In this document: piece by piece, positions 34,357 to 46,943 of the stretch
How positions within the stretch are numbered: the first letter of the stretch is position 1
Layout: each line of letters starts with the position of its first letter
Assembly (NCBI GenBank): GCA_014773175.1
Contig: VXCM01003284.1
Span: 1 to 64,000 of the forward strand
Source of the DNA: Lucifuga dentata
Taxonomy: Eukaryota; Chordata; Actinopteri; Ophidiiformes; Bythitidae
Reading direction: 5' to 3'
DNA: 64,000 nucleotides
Notes under the pieces: generated by a model
Databases searched by the model: none
Told to the model about the DNA's origin: nothing
Seen by the model: only the letters and a program-made list of their open reading frames with translations
Position numbers and translations under genes: made by a program

Positions 34357-36237
34357 TTCAAGGTTGAATCAGCTTGTCTCTGTGCTTAAATTGCAAACTC
34401 TATCCTAAGTGCGATCAAACAGTATTGCATCAATTGCTTCAATGAGATCTTACACATTTAAAGTGCACAAAAATCTATTTTATTAAATCTATTTTATTAA
34501 TCTGTTTTATTAAAAGAAATCACCATCAGGTCATCAATCTCAGGGCTTTCACAAATTTTAAGACTGCACAGAAATTTGTCAGCAATCCTATTACTTCAAA
34601 AAATGACACATAATTTAAAAAAAATAAAGTTAAAATTAGACCCATTCATTTGACTATTAGCCATGGAATCAAAGTTGAACTATGTGTTAAACTAGATGTA
34701 CTAGACATTGCAGATGTTGACACTAGACAAAACAGTCATGTCAATAGCATGAGCAACATGCATGAGAGATTTTGCAGAAACAAGACTAAGAAACTAGGCA
34801 GTAGTTTTTGTTCTGCAGGAGAGACTTCAAGATGGCTCAACACTGTAGAATGACCAAGGTTAATATGCAGAATCTGCCATGCTTTTCACTTTACTTTTAG
34901 AGAAAATAGAGTAATGTCATAATGATGGCAGCTCATAGAGATTAGCTCAGAAATAACAACCAAACTTAAATACATTCATCCTCAGTACTGTCCAAAATCT
35001 GTTGGTCTGTTGGCTTTTGATAGCATATAGATTTCATGTTTTTACTGTATCTCTGGATATGGGATTTACGTATCAGGTGACAGAAATGGTTGAGAGCAAA
35101 ATAACACACATTGAGGGTTGTTGGGAATTAAGGGAGAAGAAGAAAATAACTTTTTTTTTTTCACATCTTCCAAGAAAACAGTTCTGAAACTTCAAAAATA
35201 TCTGAATACTTTGAAATAAAAAAAAAAAAAAAAAAAAAACTTCTCCAAAGTTAACTTACTTTCACATGTTTTGAGTTCCAATTTGGGCAGAAAAATACAT
35301 TTATCAAGTTGCACCAACAATTTTATAAGGCAAATGTCCAGCAGCAGTGGAAAACTGGAAAATCTGGTCATGTTATGCTGTTAATTTATGCCTCTTGACA
35401 CACAGGCTCTCCCAGCATTAGGAAAATCATCTCACACTGTGAATAATTTAGCTGTAATGGACTTAGTGCAATTAATAATTTCTTCACATATCCATAGTCA
35501 AAGTCTGTAAGATCATTTTCTCAGTAGTTTTCTCATTCCCCAACGCCCTGCGTGTATGTGTGTGTATTTGTGTGCTTGCTTGTGTGTGAGTGTTGTTTTC
35601 ATCCTCCTTGGTGAAAACTATTTGTTCATTACAGGCAGTTAAAATTCTCCCGCTAATCAGTGCTTCAAGCTTGAGAACATTACCATCTTATTAACAGACT
35701 AACATACTCCCGTCATAGCACTTTTCCTGCTTCTCATTCACTGACATGATTCTACCCTCGTCTTGGTACCTTGAACTCTCTTTTCTTATCCATACCTTCA
35801 TCTTTAAATATCTCTCTCTGATTTTTACTGTACTTTCCCTCTTCAATTTTCACCTTTTAATTCCCATATTCTTCTTCTCTTCCTGTAGCAATCCCACTTT
35901 GCATTATTTTTCTGTCACTGACTTTCTGTTTTTTTTAATAATTCGTAATCTCTCACCACTCTGCCTCTTGTTATTTTACAGACTCATTCCTTTCCTCTCC
36001 TTTTTGTCCTCCCATCTGCTTGGAAATTAATACTTTAATATTAATAACAAATCAGACAGCCTCTGACAGTTATATCATTTTTCCTGTTTCATGATTGCAG
36101 AGAGGAGCAGGGTGGCTGAGAGAAGCAGGCACTTATCGTAAGCACGCATAATTCGCCAAATCCGCAAAAAAATTTTGGCTAAAGCTCAGACCAAGAAATT
36201 AATTTAGAACGCATTGGCGAGCTTTTGCACCAATCCA

Positions 36238-36239
<2 letters not shown>
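34357..36239. other. AT-rich non-coding sequence
   Basis: Three diverged AATCTATTTTATT units at 34470-34515, an A run at about 35218-35239, and a pyrimidine-rich stretch at 35745-36020 that explains the 94-codon ORF. Blocks at 35400-35500 and 36110-36240 look non-repetitive. No exon supported. Confidence 0.5.

Positions 36240-36273
<34 letters not shown>
36240..36273. repeat. (CA)n microsatellite
   Basis: Perfect CA array of about 16 units. Confidence 0.95.
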
Positions 36274-36277
<4 letters not shown>

Positions 36278-36900
36278 GTCAGAAGCAATGAGGCTGAAAT
36301 GCATGCCAACCCACGCAGAATGGCGCTGATTTTTGTGTAACTGTTTTCTGTGGTATATATTCTACATATAATACATAAAATAAGAGTTCTAAAAATAAAC
36401 CATGCTTGTTATCAATTTAGAAAGTGTTGCAATATTATAAAATTATTTTTTTAAATCATCACAGTGTTATTGCATTGCTGGTGTATGTATTTTAGTGGTG
36501 AGAAGCCTCCCACAGCTCCATGTCAGCAGTTACAGGATTTAAAGAATTTTTAACCTTGCCTCATCATATGTGTGTTTTTAATGAACCCTTTGTCTAAACC
36601 CTGACCACATCAATGTAAGGTTTTGCTAGTGCTTATATCCCATAATGCAGTGTTGACACAGGAATATAAATATGATTGAAATGGATTTGTGCAAAAAGAA
36701 AGTAAGTAAAAGATGCAACAGAACCAAGGATAGGGGAAAAAAAAATTGCAATACACTTTAAATATTGAATGCAAAGAAATACAGGATATATGTGAATGCA
36801 GGAATGTGGTGAGTGACCTCCAGAACATCATGGATCAGATAGAGTCCCATGTTGCTTGGCTGGTTGTGTTTTGGCTCTGTGGAAATGTCTGCATATTGCT

Positions 36901-36921
36901 CTGTGTGTGTGTGTGTGTGCG

Positions 36922-36957
<36 letters not shown>

Positions 36958-36980
36958 GNCTGTGTGTGTGTGTGTGTGCG

Positions 36981-37016
<36 letters not shown>

Positions 37017-37017
37017 G
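36901..37017. repeat. (TG)n microsatellite duplicated by assembly around N at 36959
   Basis: 36901-36958 and 36960-37017 are identical 58-bp copies of a GT array interrupted by GCGCGTT and ending GTGAAG. Probably one locus in the genome. Confidence 0.9.
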
Positions 37018-37139
37018 AAGAATTTAGTGAAGCTTATCATGGTCCACAGTCAGTACATGCAAATTTTGTAGAATCAGAAAATGTATAGGGTCCATTACAG
37101 GGGGAAAAGCTTGTATTAAATTGTTCACATATGCATACA

Positions 37140-37192
<53 letters not shown>
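37140..37192. repeat. Compound (AC)n(AG)n microsatellite
   Basis: About 17 AC units followed by about 9 AG units. Confidence 0.95.
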
Positions 37193-40149
37193 CACTACAT
37201 CACATATTTTGGCATCCCTTCTGCTTCTGTGACCTTGTGTATATGAAATGGCATTTGTGCAGATTGATGGCTAGCAGCTAAGATACTTTGTGTATGTGCG
37301 TGCATGTGTGCATGTGCGTGCGTGCACTGTATACCTATCTACTCACTGTACAGTACAGTGCAAGGCATAGCATAGCAATTTGAAAAAATGTAATCACCAT
37401 AGTTTGGTTCGCTTTTGTTTTATCATGTTCAGTTTATTAAATTGATTAATCTTTCAATCCATGTCTAATTTCAATCTCCTCTCCATAGCCTTCAGTGACA
37501 CAAACAAGTCACAACATTCATTTGACGACTTCCTCTTAGTCCTGTTTGACATTTTTCCTTTTAGCATACATCATCTGGTCATCTCCACTGATTCAGTGTT
37601 ATATATATTATGTATACCTCTCATCATACAAAAGTATAATTGTGCAGTTGTGCAGCATTGTCTTCAGTCTTTCATCAGTTTTGTTGCAGATTACGGGCCA
37701 CATCTAAAAAAAATCATGAAATGGCAGATCTTGGGCTGCCTGGCTGTGTTTATATCAGAAAGGTGGCACTGCATCAACTGGCCCAGCAGCCACTTGAGAC
37801 AGTATTTACTGCATAATGTCTTCACAGCCAGTGTGGTTTCTTTGTGTGGGCAGTGTGAATTCAGGCTGAACCCGCTGCCTTCGGGGCTCACTCTGGAATC
37901 GCTGCTCACTAGAAAGCAGTCTAACTGTTCAGCTGGATCCCAGCTCAGATTCCTTTCAATTATATTTGATACAGTCGTTCATATTTCAGGAGCTGGTTGC
38001 TGTTTCTACTGTGTGTTTTTGCATCACAGCCAATCACCCATCGTTCATATTTGATACAGTATAATCTAACGCCAGCTGATCCATTCACTTTGCTCCAGTT
38101 TGAACAGCTTGGTGGTTCAAGGCATTCTTGGAGCAGTTCTTTGCTAAAGACAGATGTGGCATAGAACAAAGCGATTGTTAAAAGGATAACAAAAATGCAT
38201 GGCGACAAAAAGAAAACAGGAAGCATTTATGTTGACATTTATTTTCATGGTGGGGGCCCAAGATTGAAAATATCGGTCTGCTTGTCAGTCAGTTGACATT
38301 TTTAACACTTTTTTTTTCTCCCCCACAACACGATGTATTGATAATTACTGGCTAGACTACATAAAATTGTCCTGTATGTGCTCGGTCCCCTGCAGATGAA
38401 TCTTAATGTTCTTTTTGGTGACTTTCTGACATTTCCCCTGGTGCCAACCATCAGGTCAGATTTCCAGTTTTACACAAAACAAGTGTCAAATTCTAATGTG
38501 CAGATTCCACAGTTTGCTGAGCACACTTATGCTTTCAGGGGATGAATCCTTTTAGTTTTAATGAACTAACAGTGTTTCCTGTACTGCTGCTTGCAGGAAA
38601 ACATTCTAAATTGTTTGGTTTAAATTGTTATATAATATAATATAATATTATATTATAATTGTCATGATTGTTGTTGGCAAGGTTGATTGCAACCTCAATA
38701 ACAACACTAATAATCCACAGAAATAAAATGTTTTCATTTTGCTGCAAACTCCCAATGAAGAGTTATTCAACGAGCTCCTCATCAGATATTCATGGTATGC
38801 ATGTAACATATGCTTGTGGGTATGTCACTTTGTGTTTCCGTGAATGTTCATGTGCATGAATCTGTTATTCTGTTGTTTTTATGAGGTTGGAAAAACTTGC
38901 ATATCTCATTTTCAAACCAGCCTGAACCTCTTATCACATTGTTTACCCTTCTTGATTTCAACTGAAATTACTTTTTCAGGCCATTTAAGCAGCTACAGCA
39001 TATCCCACACGTACATGCCGTTGGTGTGAAAAGTATATTTTCCTCATTCATGATTGCTGTTGATTAGGATGTAAATTGTAAACACTATGTTAAATAATAA
39101 ACAGATGTAGTGTGAGAATGGTTAAGGGAAGTGAGAGAGAGGGGAGAGATTGAATGGAAGACTTGAGGAAATGTGGAGAGAAACAAAATAAATCAAGGAT
39201 ATTAGAAGAACTAAAGAATCAAGAAGGATATTAGAAGAACTAAAATTTAGTTTTTTTAAAAAAAAAAACTAAAATGGTGACAAAGGGGGAGGTGATAAAC
39301 AGGAAAGAAGAGAGACAATAAAAAAGGAAAGGAAGAATAAAAAGAAGAATAAAAAAAGACTGGACAGAGGGAGTAGGAGTAGGGAGATGCATTTTGTGAA
39401 AACGAGACACTCCTGTTGGGCTATTAGCCCAATTTTTTTTTTTTTTTTTTNTATATGATTGACACATCCACTGGTGTCCAGCCACCCTCTTCAGGTTTCT
39501 CAGTTGTTAGAGGACAATACCAGCAATTTAGCATGTTTGAGCCCAATATATACAATTTGCATACACATTATGTTCCTGACAACAATATGCTACTGGAGCG
39601 GTACATTTTAGAATTTTTTTTTTTTTTCCTACCTTGCAGACTGACATTGGTTTCAGTTCATTCCTATATGCTATTAAATCAACTTGGAGAGACTTGAAAT
39701 GTGTTTGAGATAAATAATTTAGCACAGCAAACAAGATGTCTATTCAGTTTTATTTGTTTATTTATTTATTTATTAATTTAGTTATTTAGTCAAAATAGCT
39801 TTATTTAACTGACCTAACATGGAGCTGAACAGAAAACAATGTATGCCTCTACCTGGGAATATAGTTCCAGGAAAATATGGCTTTTACTGAGAAATTATAA
39901 CAGCCATGACGTATACAATCATGCAAAAGTGTTAGTAGGCACAATACTGTATTTTAAGATAGGTGTCTCATCTGAACATTGATTTAGAAAGATTAGGGGA
40001 TTTAGTAAAATAAAAAGAAAACTAAAACACGGTTTTATGTTTTGGAAATTGTCAGTGATGTAATGTGTATGTATTGGGTTTAAACATGCAAAATTGCCAG
40101 TATGTTCTTTTAATCTCTGCACAATCATTCTTTAACTCTAACCCAAAAT
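37193..40149. other. Non-coding sequence, purine-rich near 39110-39390
   Basis: Includes a tandem duplication of AAGGATATTAGAAGAACTAAA (about 39197 and 39225), a T run broken by N at 39451, and (TTTA)n at 39755-39780. An AT-only palindromic patch lies at 38630-38660. The long ORF at 37461 is described separately. Confidence 0.5.
37461..38054 (+). other. Longest ORF in the window (197 codons), not supported as a gene
   Basis: Open from 37461 to 38054. The translation is rich in Phe, Ile, Ser and Cys, typical of chance ORFs in T-rich DNA. A TTTTGTTGCAG acceptor-like site occurs at about 37689, and the segment after it (DYGPHLKKIMKW and on) is the most protein-like part. No donor clearly closes it and no domain is recognised. 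A shorter antisense ORF overlaps. Confidence 0.12.
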
Positions 40150-40672
40150 CTTAACCAGCAACATAGACTTTTAAAGGTAGAGAGATGGACGAGGAAGAAG
40201 ATGCAATAAAATGAACAGAATCATAGATAAATAAATTATAAATGAAAGAAATGTGATGAGAGAGCGATGAAACGATGTAAGAGTTGAGAATGGAGCAGAG
40301 AGCAGTGAAGGAGGAAATGTGAAAAAAAAAAAAAATCATAAAAAAACAGATTAAAGAGCATGATAAAACAAAAGGAAAATTGAAAAAAAACCAAAGATTT
40401 TGTAAGTAAAATTCATCTCTGAAGATGCAAATATTGAACAAAACTAACAGTAAGCATGAATGAAAGAAGACATGACAGAGAGCAGATTTTGGGGAGCTTT
40501 AAGCAAGAAAGATTTAAAAAAAAATGAAGAAAGGAGCAAGCAGAGTTAGAAGAAAGAGAATGAGGATTAATGGATAAAAGGATGATGGAGAAGTGAAGCG
40601 ATACAAATCTAAATTGCAAAGAAAGGAGGAATAGAAGAGAGAAAACATAGAAGAAAATAAAATAACCCATCA
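40150..40672. repeat. Purine-rich tract, about 500 bp
   Basis: The plus strand is almost continuously A/G-rich (GAGAGATGGACGAGGAAGAA, AAGGAGGAATAGAAGAGAGA). The antisense ORFs here are pyrimidine-codon artefacts. Not a perfect repeat. Confidence 0.7.
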
Positions 40673-40806
40673 ACCAAATGTCTTGGAACAGAATGCCATA
40701 ACAATTTCCTGGTAAATACAGATTTGGAAATCAATTACAATTTCTAACAAAATTAATAATGCATCTTCTTCTATGTCTTGTCCTCTGAATGCACCCAAAA
40801 TGCAAG

Positions 40807-40824
40807 CAGCCAATCAGAAACAGG

Positions 40825-40859
<35 letters not shown>

Positions 40860-40891
40860 TGTCCTGTAATGANCAGCCAATCAGAAACAGG

Positions 40892-40926
<35 letters not shown>

Positions 40927-40939
40927 TGTCCTGTAATGA
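40807..40939. other. Assembly-type direct duplication around N at 40873
   Basis: The 66 bases 40807-40872, starting CAGCCAATCAG and containing a GT array, recur exactly at 40874-40939. Confidence 0.9.
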
Positions 40940-41221
40940 TCTCTGTGTTGTCATTCATCTTGGTTTAGCTTTTGTCTTGTATTTTGATAACATAAATAAA
41001 TTGATAAATTGAGCGTCTTTGCCAAAGTCAGTTTCTGGTGCTGAGCTATGAGTCATTTTGCTTGTTTCCATTCATCTGTGAATGTAAGGAGCATATGGGC
41101 ACAGATGGTTATATTGGCAAGTTACCCATGTATCAGCTCATTTAACTAAGAGACAAGTTATAAGAGCAAGAATTCTCCAAAATGTAGACAAATCTGGCAT
41201 TTGATTTTGTGTGATGCTGCT

Positions 41222-41270
41222 AATTTTTCTCTTTTTTTTTTTTTTTTTTANTTTTTTTTTTTTTTTTTTA
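41222..41270. repeat. Poly(T) tract with assembly N at 41251
   Basis: T run of nearly 40 bases around a single N. Confidence 0.9.
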
Positions 41271-41399
41271 ATATATAACACAATCATGCTCAGTGGTCTC
41301 TTTGCAGTTAAGAAGGAAGACAGGATAGAGAACGTGGTAAGGGATCTTTAAAGTAATGTAACAAAATGGCACTAATAAAATAAGAGATGAGTCTGCATG

Positions 41400-41672
41400 T
41401 CTACATGGTTTTCGTCCGGGTGTTCCGGTTTCCTCCCACCTCACAAGACATGCAGGTTAGGTGAATTGGAAACTCTAAAATTGACCATACGTGTGAATGA
41501 GTTTGTGTGTCTGTGTGTATGTGTGTGTTAGCCCTGCGACAGGTTGGCAACCTGTCCACAGTGTAACCTGACTCTTGCCCAATGGCCAATGAGACAATCA
41601 AGGGGTGTCCAGATAGGCTCCAGCACCTCCTGATTAGGGTAAGTGGGTATGGAAGATGGAGATGGATGGATG
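41400..41672 (+). mobile_element. L2/Maui-like LINE 3' tail, about 270 bp
   Basis: Shows the standard landmarks of a very common fish LINE end in order: TTTTCGTCCGGGTGTTCCGG, TTTCCTCCCACC, AAGACATGCAGGTTAGGTGA, ATTGGAAACTCTAAAATTGA, TGTGTGTTAGCCCTGCGACA, GGCAACCTGTCCA, ATAGGCTCCAGCACC and a closing GGATGGATGG. The clade name is from memory. The two open frames on the minus strand over it are not genes. Confidence 0.8.
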
Positions 41673-41844
41673 GAAATCAAAAGAAAAGAAAATGAATTGG
41701 GGACAGAAAATATGAGTGAGAAAGAAAATAACACTTTTTTTTATAACACTAAATTTGTGATTTTTCTCTTTTTTTCCATCTTGATCTGTAGCTCCATCTA
41801 AAATAGGCATTGTGATACCCAATCTTGAGATGTGAAAATATAGA

Positions 41845-41971
41845 AATTGCAAAAAAAAAAAAGTCTCCCAATCCTTTAAGCAACTCTTGAATCTGCATCA
41901 CCAAAGANAATTGCAAAAAAAAAAAAGTCTCCCAATCCTTTAAGCAACTCTTGAATCTGCATCACCAAAGA
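41845..41971. other. Assembly-type direct duplication around N at 41908
   Basis: The 63 bases 41845-41907 (AATTGC, A11, then GTCTCCCAATCC...) recur exactly at 41909-41971. Confidence 0.9.
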
Positions 41972-42094
41972 ATCCCTTTTCACCAAATCCAACTTAAATA
42001 TGTTTGCAGGTTTTTTTTTTGATGATGTCATTGACTAACAAACAACCAAACAGGACCAAAACCATGACCTCCATGGTTGAGGTTATGTTTTGTC

Positions 42095-42440
42095 CCAAGG
42101 GAATGACTGAGAAGAAAAGATAAAAAGAGAAGAGGGCAAAGAGAGATGGCAGTAGAAGAGCAAAAGGGGAATGAAAAATGACTGGAGATTATAATGAGAG
42201 GCAAGGAGAGGTCAAAGCCAGAGGACAGGAGGAGTCATTAGAAAAGGTGGGAAAAAAGAGGAGAGGAGAAGAGACAGGGTAGAGGACAGGAAGGAGGTGT
42301 GACAGAAAATTGAAGGAAGGAACAGGAGCGATGGAGGAAACAAGACAGAAGAGAGAGAAATGGTGGAAAATTATAGGAACCACTAAATGTGGTTAAAAAG
42401 TGGAAGAAATTATTTAGGAGGAGAAATTAAAGGATGACAA
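42095..42440. repeat. Purine-rich tract, about 340 bp
   Basis: The plus strand is strongly A/G-rich (GAGGAGAGGAGAAGAGACAG, GGACAGGAAGGAGG), with few pyrimidines. The antisense 64-codon ORF is a composition artefact. Confidence 0.75.
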
Positions 42441-42975
42441 TAACACAATGGAATAGAGAAAAACGTTTTTAAAAAATGATGGCGGTGATTGACAAAAAAA
42501 GGATGGGCAGTAAAATATCCCAAATCTGCTTACTTATTGCATTGTCGTGTTTTAAAACAAGGTGCTTTTAATCAGTAAATTGGTAATTTACATTAAATAA
42601 GCCACATACACATTCCCTGTTACACATATTCAAATTTCTGACAGCTGATTTAGCAAGTAAGAGTTTAGAAAATGAGGAAAGAACAGAAGAGGAGTAGGGA
42701 TCAGGGCAGAAATGTAGAGTGTGAATGGTAGTGTAGAAAAGTGAGACTTGAGGAAGTCACATTTAGGGAAACACACACTGTGATGCCATATTGGTGCCAG
42801 AAATGAGCACAGACATTGCTGCTACATTAGTGTGTGTAAAGTGAGAAATGACTGAGAGGAAGAGGATTAAATAGGGCAGGTGATGTAAAAATTTGCATGG
42901 GGTCAGAGCTAAACATTCAGGAAATTCATGGTGAGTCCCATTGCTATGACACCAGAATGCCCAAATGAATGTACT

Positions 42976-43545
42976 TCATTCATTCATTCATTCATTCATT
43001 CATTCATTCACTCACTCAACCAGTTAATCACCTACACATTCAGTGACCCATCAATCCATCCATCCAATCATGTATTTATATGTTTCATTGACATCCACAG
43101 ATTCATTCATTCATGAAACCATGTAAACATCCATCTACTCAATCATCCATCCATCCATGCATCAATTTCACCAGCCACTTGTGAATCCACCTATTGATTT
43201 ACTTTATTCAATCATAAATCATTCATTGATTCATTAGCCCATCCATCCACCCTTCATTCATTCATTCATTCATTCATTCATTCATTCATTCATTCAACTA
43301 TTTAATTATTTATCCACTCAGTCACCTATTCATCTGTTCATTCATATTTGTTAATTAATTTAATTATTCCTCCATTCAGTTATTCATCTTTCTATAAGTA
43401 ATTTGTTAATCCAGTCCCTCATTCATATAAGTAATTTGTTAATCTAGTCCCTCATTCATTCAGTCAGTCATTAATCATTCCAATAATGAAGTCACCAGTT
43501 CACTTGTTAATTTATTCATTCATTTATTCATTAATTTCCTACACA
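42976..43545. repeat. (ATTC)n tetranucleotide field, degenerate
   Basis: Perfect CATT/ATTC runs at 42976-43010 and 43254-43296 sit in about 570 bp of degenerate ATTC, CATC and TTAA-type units (ATCCATCCATC, TTCATTCATTTATTCATTAA). It looks like one large decayed microsatellite with pure islands. Confidence 0.8.
43393..43458. repeat. 33-bp tandem duplication inside the (ATTC)n field
   Basis: Unit TATAAGTAATTTGTTAATCC, then AGTCCCTCATTCA, occurs twice head to tail (43393-43425 and 43426-43458) with one C/T difference. Confidence 0.9.
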
Positions 43546-43839
43546 CTCCAATTCATGCCATGAGGGATGGTGGATGATTATTCCAGCATGCATTGGGTGG
43601 AGGGAAGCTTTTTTCTTAAAAGAGTGGGGAAAAACGAGCACCAATAAGACTTTAAAACTCTATACACCTTATTTTGGTAATATGAACAATTTATATCCCT
43701 TCTGCAAATAGTAACATAATATGCTGAACCCTGAAACTTTAGGAGGCAAATTGAGGATGAGCTTTAAAAAGCAGGTTGAACATTTGGCAGAACACTGAAA
43801 GTAAATTAAGTCTAATGAAAATCCATTTGATTTGCAGCT

Positions 43840-44095
43840 TGCGAGTGGATATGAGTAGGAATGCACTCGGCCTCTTATCGCATGTCTCTTTAGTCATTAG
43901 GCCCTGCCAGGATGCAATTTAATATTTCAGCACCTGCACTCCACTGAGTTAAAAAGCCACCAGGTCCAGCCATTGAATAAAATCCCTCTTTTTGCTGAAA
44001 AAGTTGTACGCGCTGTAACTCTATGGATTTGTCATAGTGGGGATGTTGAATAATAGCTCTGTCGGCAATATGCATATGTCTGTGCATGTAAACTA
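43840..44095. other. Possible conserved non-coding block
   Basis: A non-repetitive, compositionally balanced segment (TCTTTAGTCATTAGGCCCTG, CAGGATGCAATTTAATATTT, AATAGCTCTGTCGGCAATAT) between low-complexity regions. The antisense 65-codon ORF has no recognisable domain. It has the look of a conserved regulatory element, which one sequence cannot prove. Confidence 0.2.
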
Positions 44096-44221
44096 ATCCA
44101 CTGTACTAAAAAGATAAGACACCACAATACTCAACCTATCGTCCCATAGCACGAATGTCACTGTAGTGCCCTCTGTGGCCATTCTTCCAATCCCTTGCCA
44201 AGCATTTTGCATTTCTTACAC

Positions 44222-44274
44222 AGGTGGTGTCAATTTTTTTTTTTTTTTTTCNAATTTTTTTTTTTTTTTTTCCA
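44222..44274. repeat. Poly(T) duplicate around N at 44252
   Basis: CAATTT-type T run, then C, N and AA followed by a second T run. Probably the same contig-end overlap seen elsewhere. Confidence 0.8.
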
Positions 44275-44829
44275 ATTCAATTATTTTACTACTGACACAA
44301 TAATCAAGCTATTCAAGTATAATATGCAGTGTTAATGTGTCAGATTGTAAAAACAAGATGTCAAAACAAAACAAGATGTGTAACAAGGAACAAAATAGGA
44401 GTAGCTGCTTCTAATGTCCTAAACACACTCATGATTACAAAACGTAATGCACAGAGCCCAGGCGATGACATTTGTGAAAGAAAATATAACGGCACGCCAC
44501 AACTTACTCATACGTGTGAATAAAATAATATCCTGTGACCATGATGACCATGACGTGACCATGACCATTACTAATGGTGGGAACGATGTAATTATAAACA
44601 TAAATAACCCACTCTTATGGCTCATAAATGTTTGCAATTAATCTGCAGTGTCTTTTTCTGAAACAGTTTACTGTTGATTATGATAAAGTGTGATGCATTT
44701 GCATGCAAACACTTCCAACAGCCTCCAGCTGTTTCAAAGCGGTTGCCGTAAAGTTCAGAAGAAGACTGCAATTAATTGGTGGTGTGGCTACTGATCCTAT
44801 GGTCTCTTTATGTTAATAGTTACAGTAAG

Positions 44830-45030
44830 TCATTCTCATGCATGAATAACTTGTGGCGATGCTTTAAGGATCTTTTTCCCACGCAGTAGTAATTTATGGC
44901 CACACTATACATGTCTCGTGGCCATGGTTTACATATCTCATTCCCACGCATTAATAAGTTGTTGCCACGGGATAGTATCTCCTTCACACATATTAGTAAC
45001 TCGTGGCCACACCTTATGTATTCACAAATG
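44830..45030. repeat. Degenerate tandem repeat, unit about 43 bp, about four units
   Basis: Units share TTCCCACGCATTAGTAA, then TYGTGGCCACACTAT, then a TATCTC end: 44830-44876 (diverged), 44877-44940 (with an extra CTCGTGGCCATGGTTTACAT piece), 44941-44982 and 44983-45030. Word order is constant with many substitutions. I recall fish repeats with alternating CGTGGCCACGA and ATGCGTGGGAA words, and this may be one. Confidence 0.65.
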
Positions 45031-46029
45031 TCACCCCCCAGGCTCCATGGTAATAATCTGTAGTTTCATGTTCAATATTGTATTAGTCAAGTGAGATGGG
45101 AGTTTTGGCCTCATGAATGAAACAACAGTGCCAGTGTGACATTGCTACACAGTGGAATATTTAACTAAACGCTCATGTATTTTAAATAATTGGACAGATG
45201 ATTCTTAACAATTTCTTCCTGGAACAGAGCAACAGTGCCATATGTTTGAAAATGATTAGAATTAACACGTTTACATGCATGCACGGGTGTAGATTATATT
45301 GTGGTATTATGTCCCCTTAGGCCAGGATTGTTCAGAAGCTTGAAGTTGAGTCACTGAACTAGAAAATAGCTTGAAGATATTTTGCCGTTCATCAGATATG
45401 GACATCAGGGCACAGCCTAAGCATGACAGCACATAATAAATATATAATATAAAAGTATAAAATACAATACTTTAATATCAGTAAATGACAAAGAAACAAA
45501 GACAAAACACGAGAGAAAACATGGCAGGGAAGTAGTCGTAAAATCAAATTAACAACAGTTTAGCAATACAAATGCACAAATACACATTGAACATCATTTG
45601 AGAATTAACACATATTTTAGAAAGTCTATCTGGAAGGTCACTTTGGAAAGCCTGATTGGGGTCCTCAAAATTGGTTACAAATCATTCACATAATACATTT
45701 TGTTTTGTTTTGTTTTGTTTTTTTTTTAATTAAAATTGGAACAAAATGCTAAGCTAAAAAGCTATGAAAGCTGCAGCTTTGCAGATTGTAGAAATGTTTT
45801 GTGCTATTGCAGGTTTGTTTTCTACCAACTGTTTCATTGGTTCACTGGAAAATGTGCTGTTTTGATCAGCTATAATGGCTACTTATGTACCACCAAACTG
45901 TCGCTGCACTTACATGTACTGTAGCACTGAACTGCTGTAAATGTAAAAATCAACCTCACTGTTCCATTTTTTTTCTGGCTTATTTCACACTTGAATGATG
46001 AATAGCTAGTCAGGGCTACATTGTTTGGT

Positions 46030-46033
<4 letters not shown>
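45031..46033. other. AT-rich non-coding sequence
   Basis: Contains (GTTTT)n at about 45701-45720 running into a T10 tract. No exon or element ends found. Confidence 0.5.

Positions 46034-46100
<67 letters not shown>
46034..46100. repeat. (GT)n microsatellite, about 66 bp
   Basis: GT array with a single GC interruption (GTGCGTGT) near its middle. Confidence 0.95.
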
Positions 46101-46800
46101 TTTCAAATCAAGTTTTTCATTGTTACGCAAACATTTTTGATGACACCTGCCTTATATGTTAATTAACAGATTTTATTTAAAAGGTAAACTAGAATGAAAA
46201 CTGTTTGTGGGAGGGCTGTGTTAAATTTACAGAAACCCTTTTGATAAGGTCGGCGATAGTGTCTTCCTGTCTAAACTGAAAGCTGTTCCCTTTTTATAAT
46301 GCCACAGTGAAATGGATGACAACTTAAAGGACATAACATGTGTTATGGATTTTAGAAGCCTGTGTGCAGTTTAATACAAATCTTATAAATATCAGCAAGT
46401 AGTTGTCAAATAATGCATTTGTGTATCAGATAGACAAAATCAATGCTGTTTTGAGCAAAGGATGAAACTTAAGAAGACTCTGGGTTTTGTGGGTTTTTGG
46501 TGACTCTAGAGCTACATGATCAGCCCCAGACTTAATGTATTTGCTGTTCATGGTACAATACAATACCTTAAATAATGGGGTGCAGTTTGGACTGGGTGAT
46601 GTGACAGCATACAGGATGATGGTAGAGGTTTAGAAGAGTTCTAACTATGTCTCTGCAATACCACGTCATAGCAATTTCTCTGCTTGATTGAATGCAAAGT
46701 GAATCATCACCTTGGTTACAAATGTGGCACTGGAGTGTTTTTGCATTCTGTGTTTATTCACCACAAACAGCCAACTGTAGCTAATAACACAATCCAGACT

Positions 46801-46809
<9 letters not shown>

Positions 46810-46875
<66 letters not shown>

Positions 46876-46877
46876 AN

Positions 46878-46943
<66 letters not shown>

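Noticed and set aside
37461..38054. 197-codon ORF as a protein-coding gene
   Set aside because: The amino-acid make-up is that of chance ORFs in T-rich DNA, no domain is recognised and splice context is poor.
42976..43545. CRISPR array or clustered regular repeats
   Set aside because: Units are 4 bp and degenerate without unique spacers, and the genome is vertebrate.
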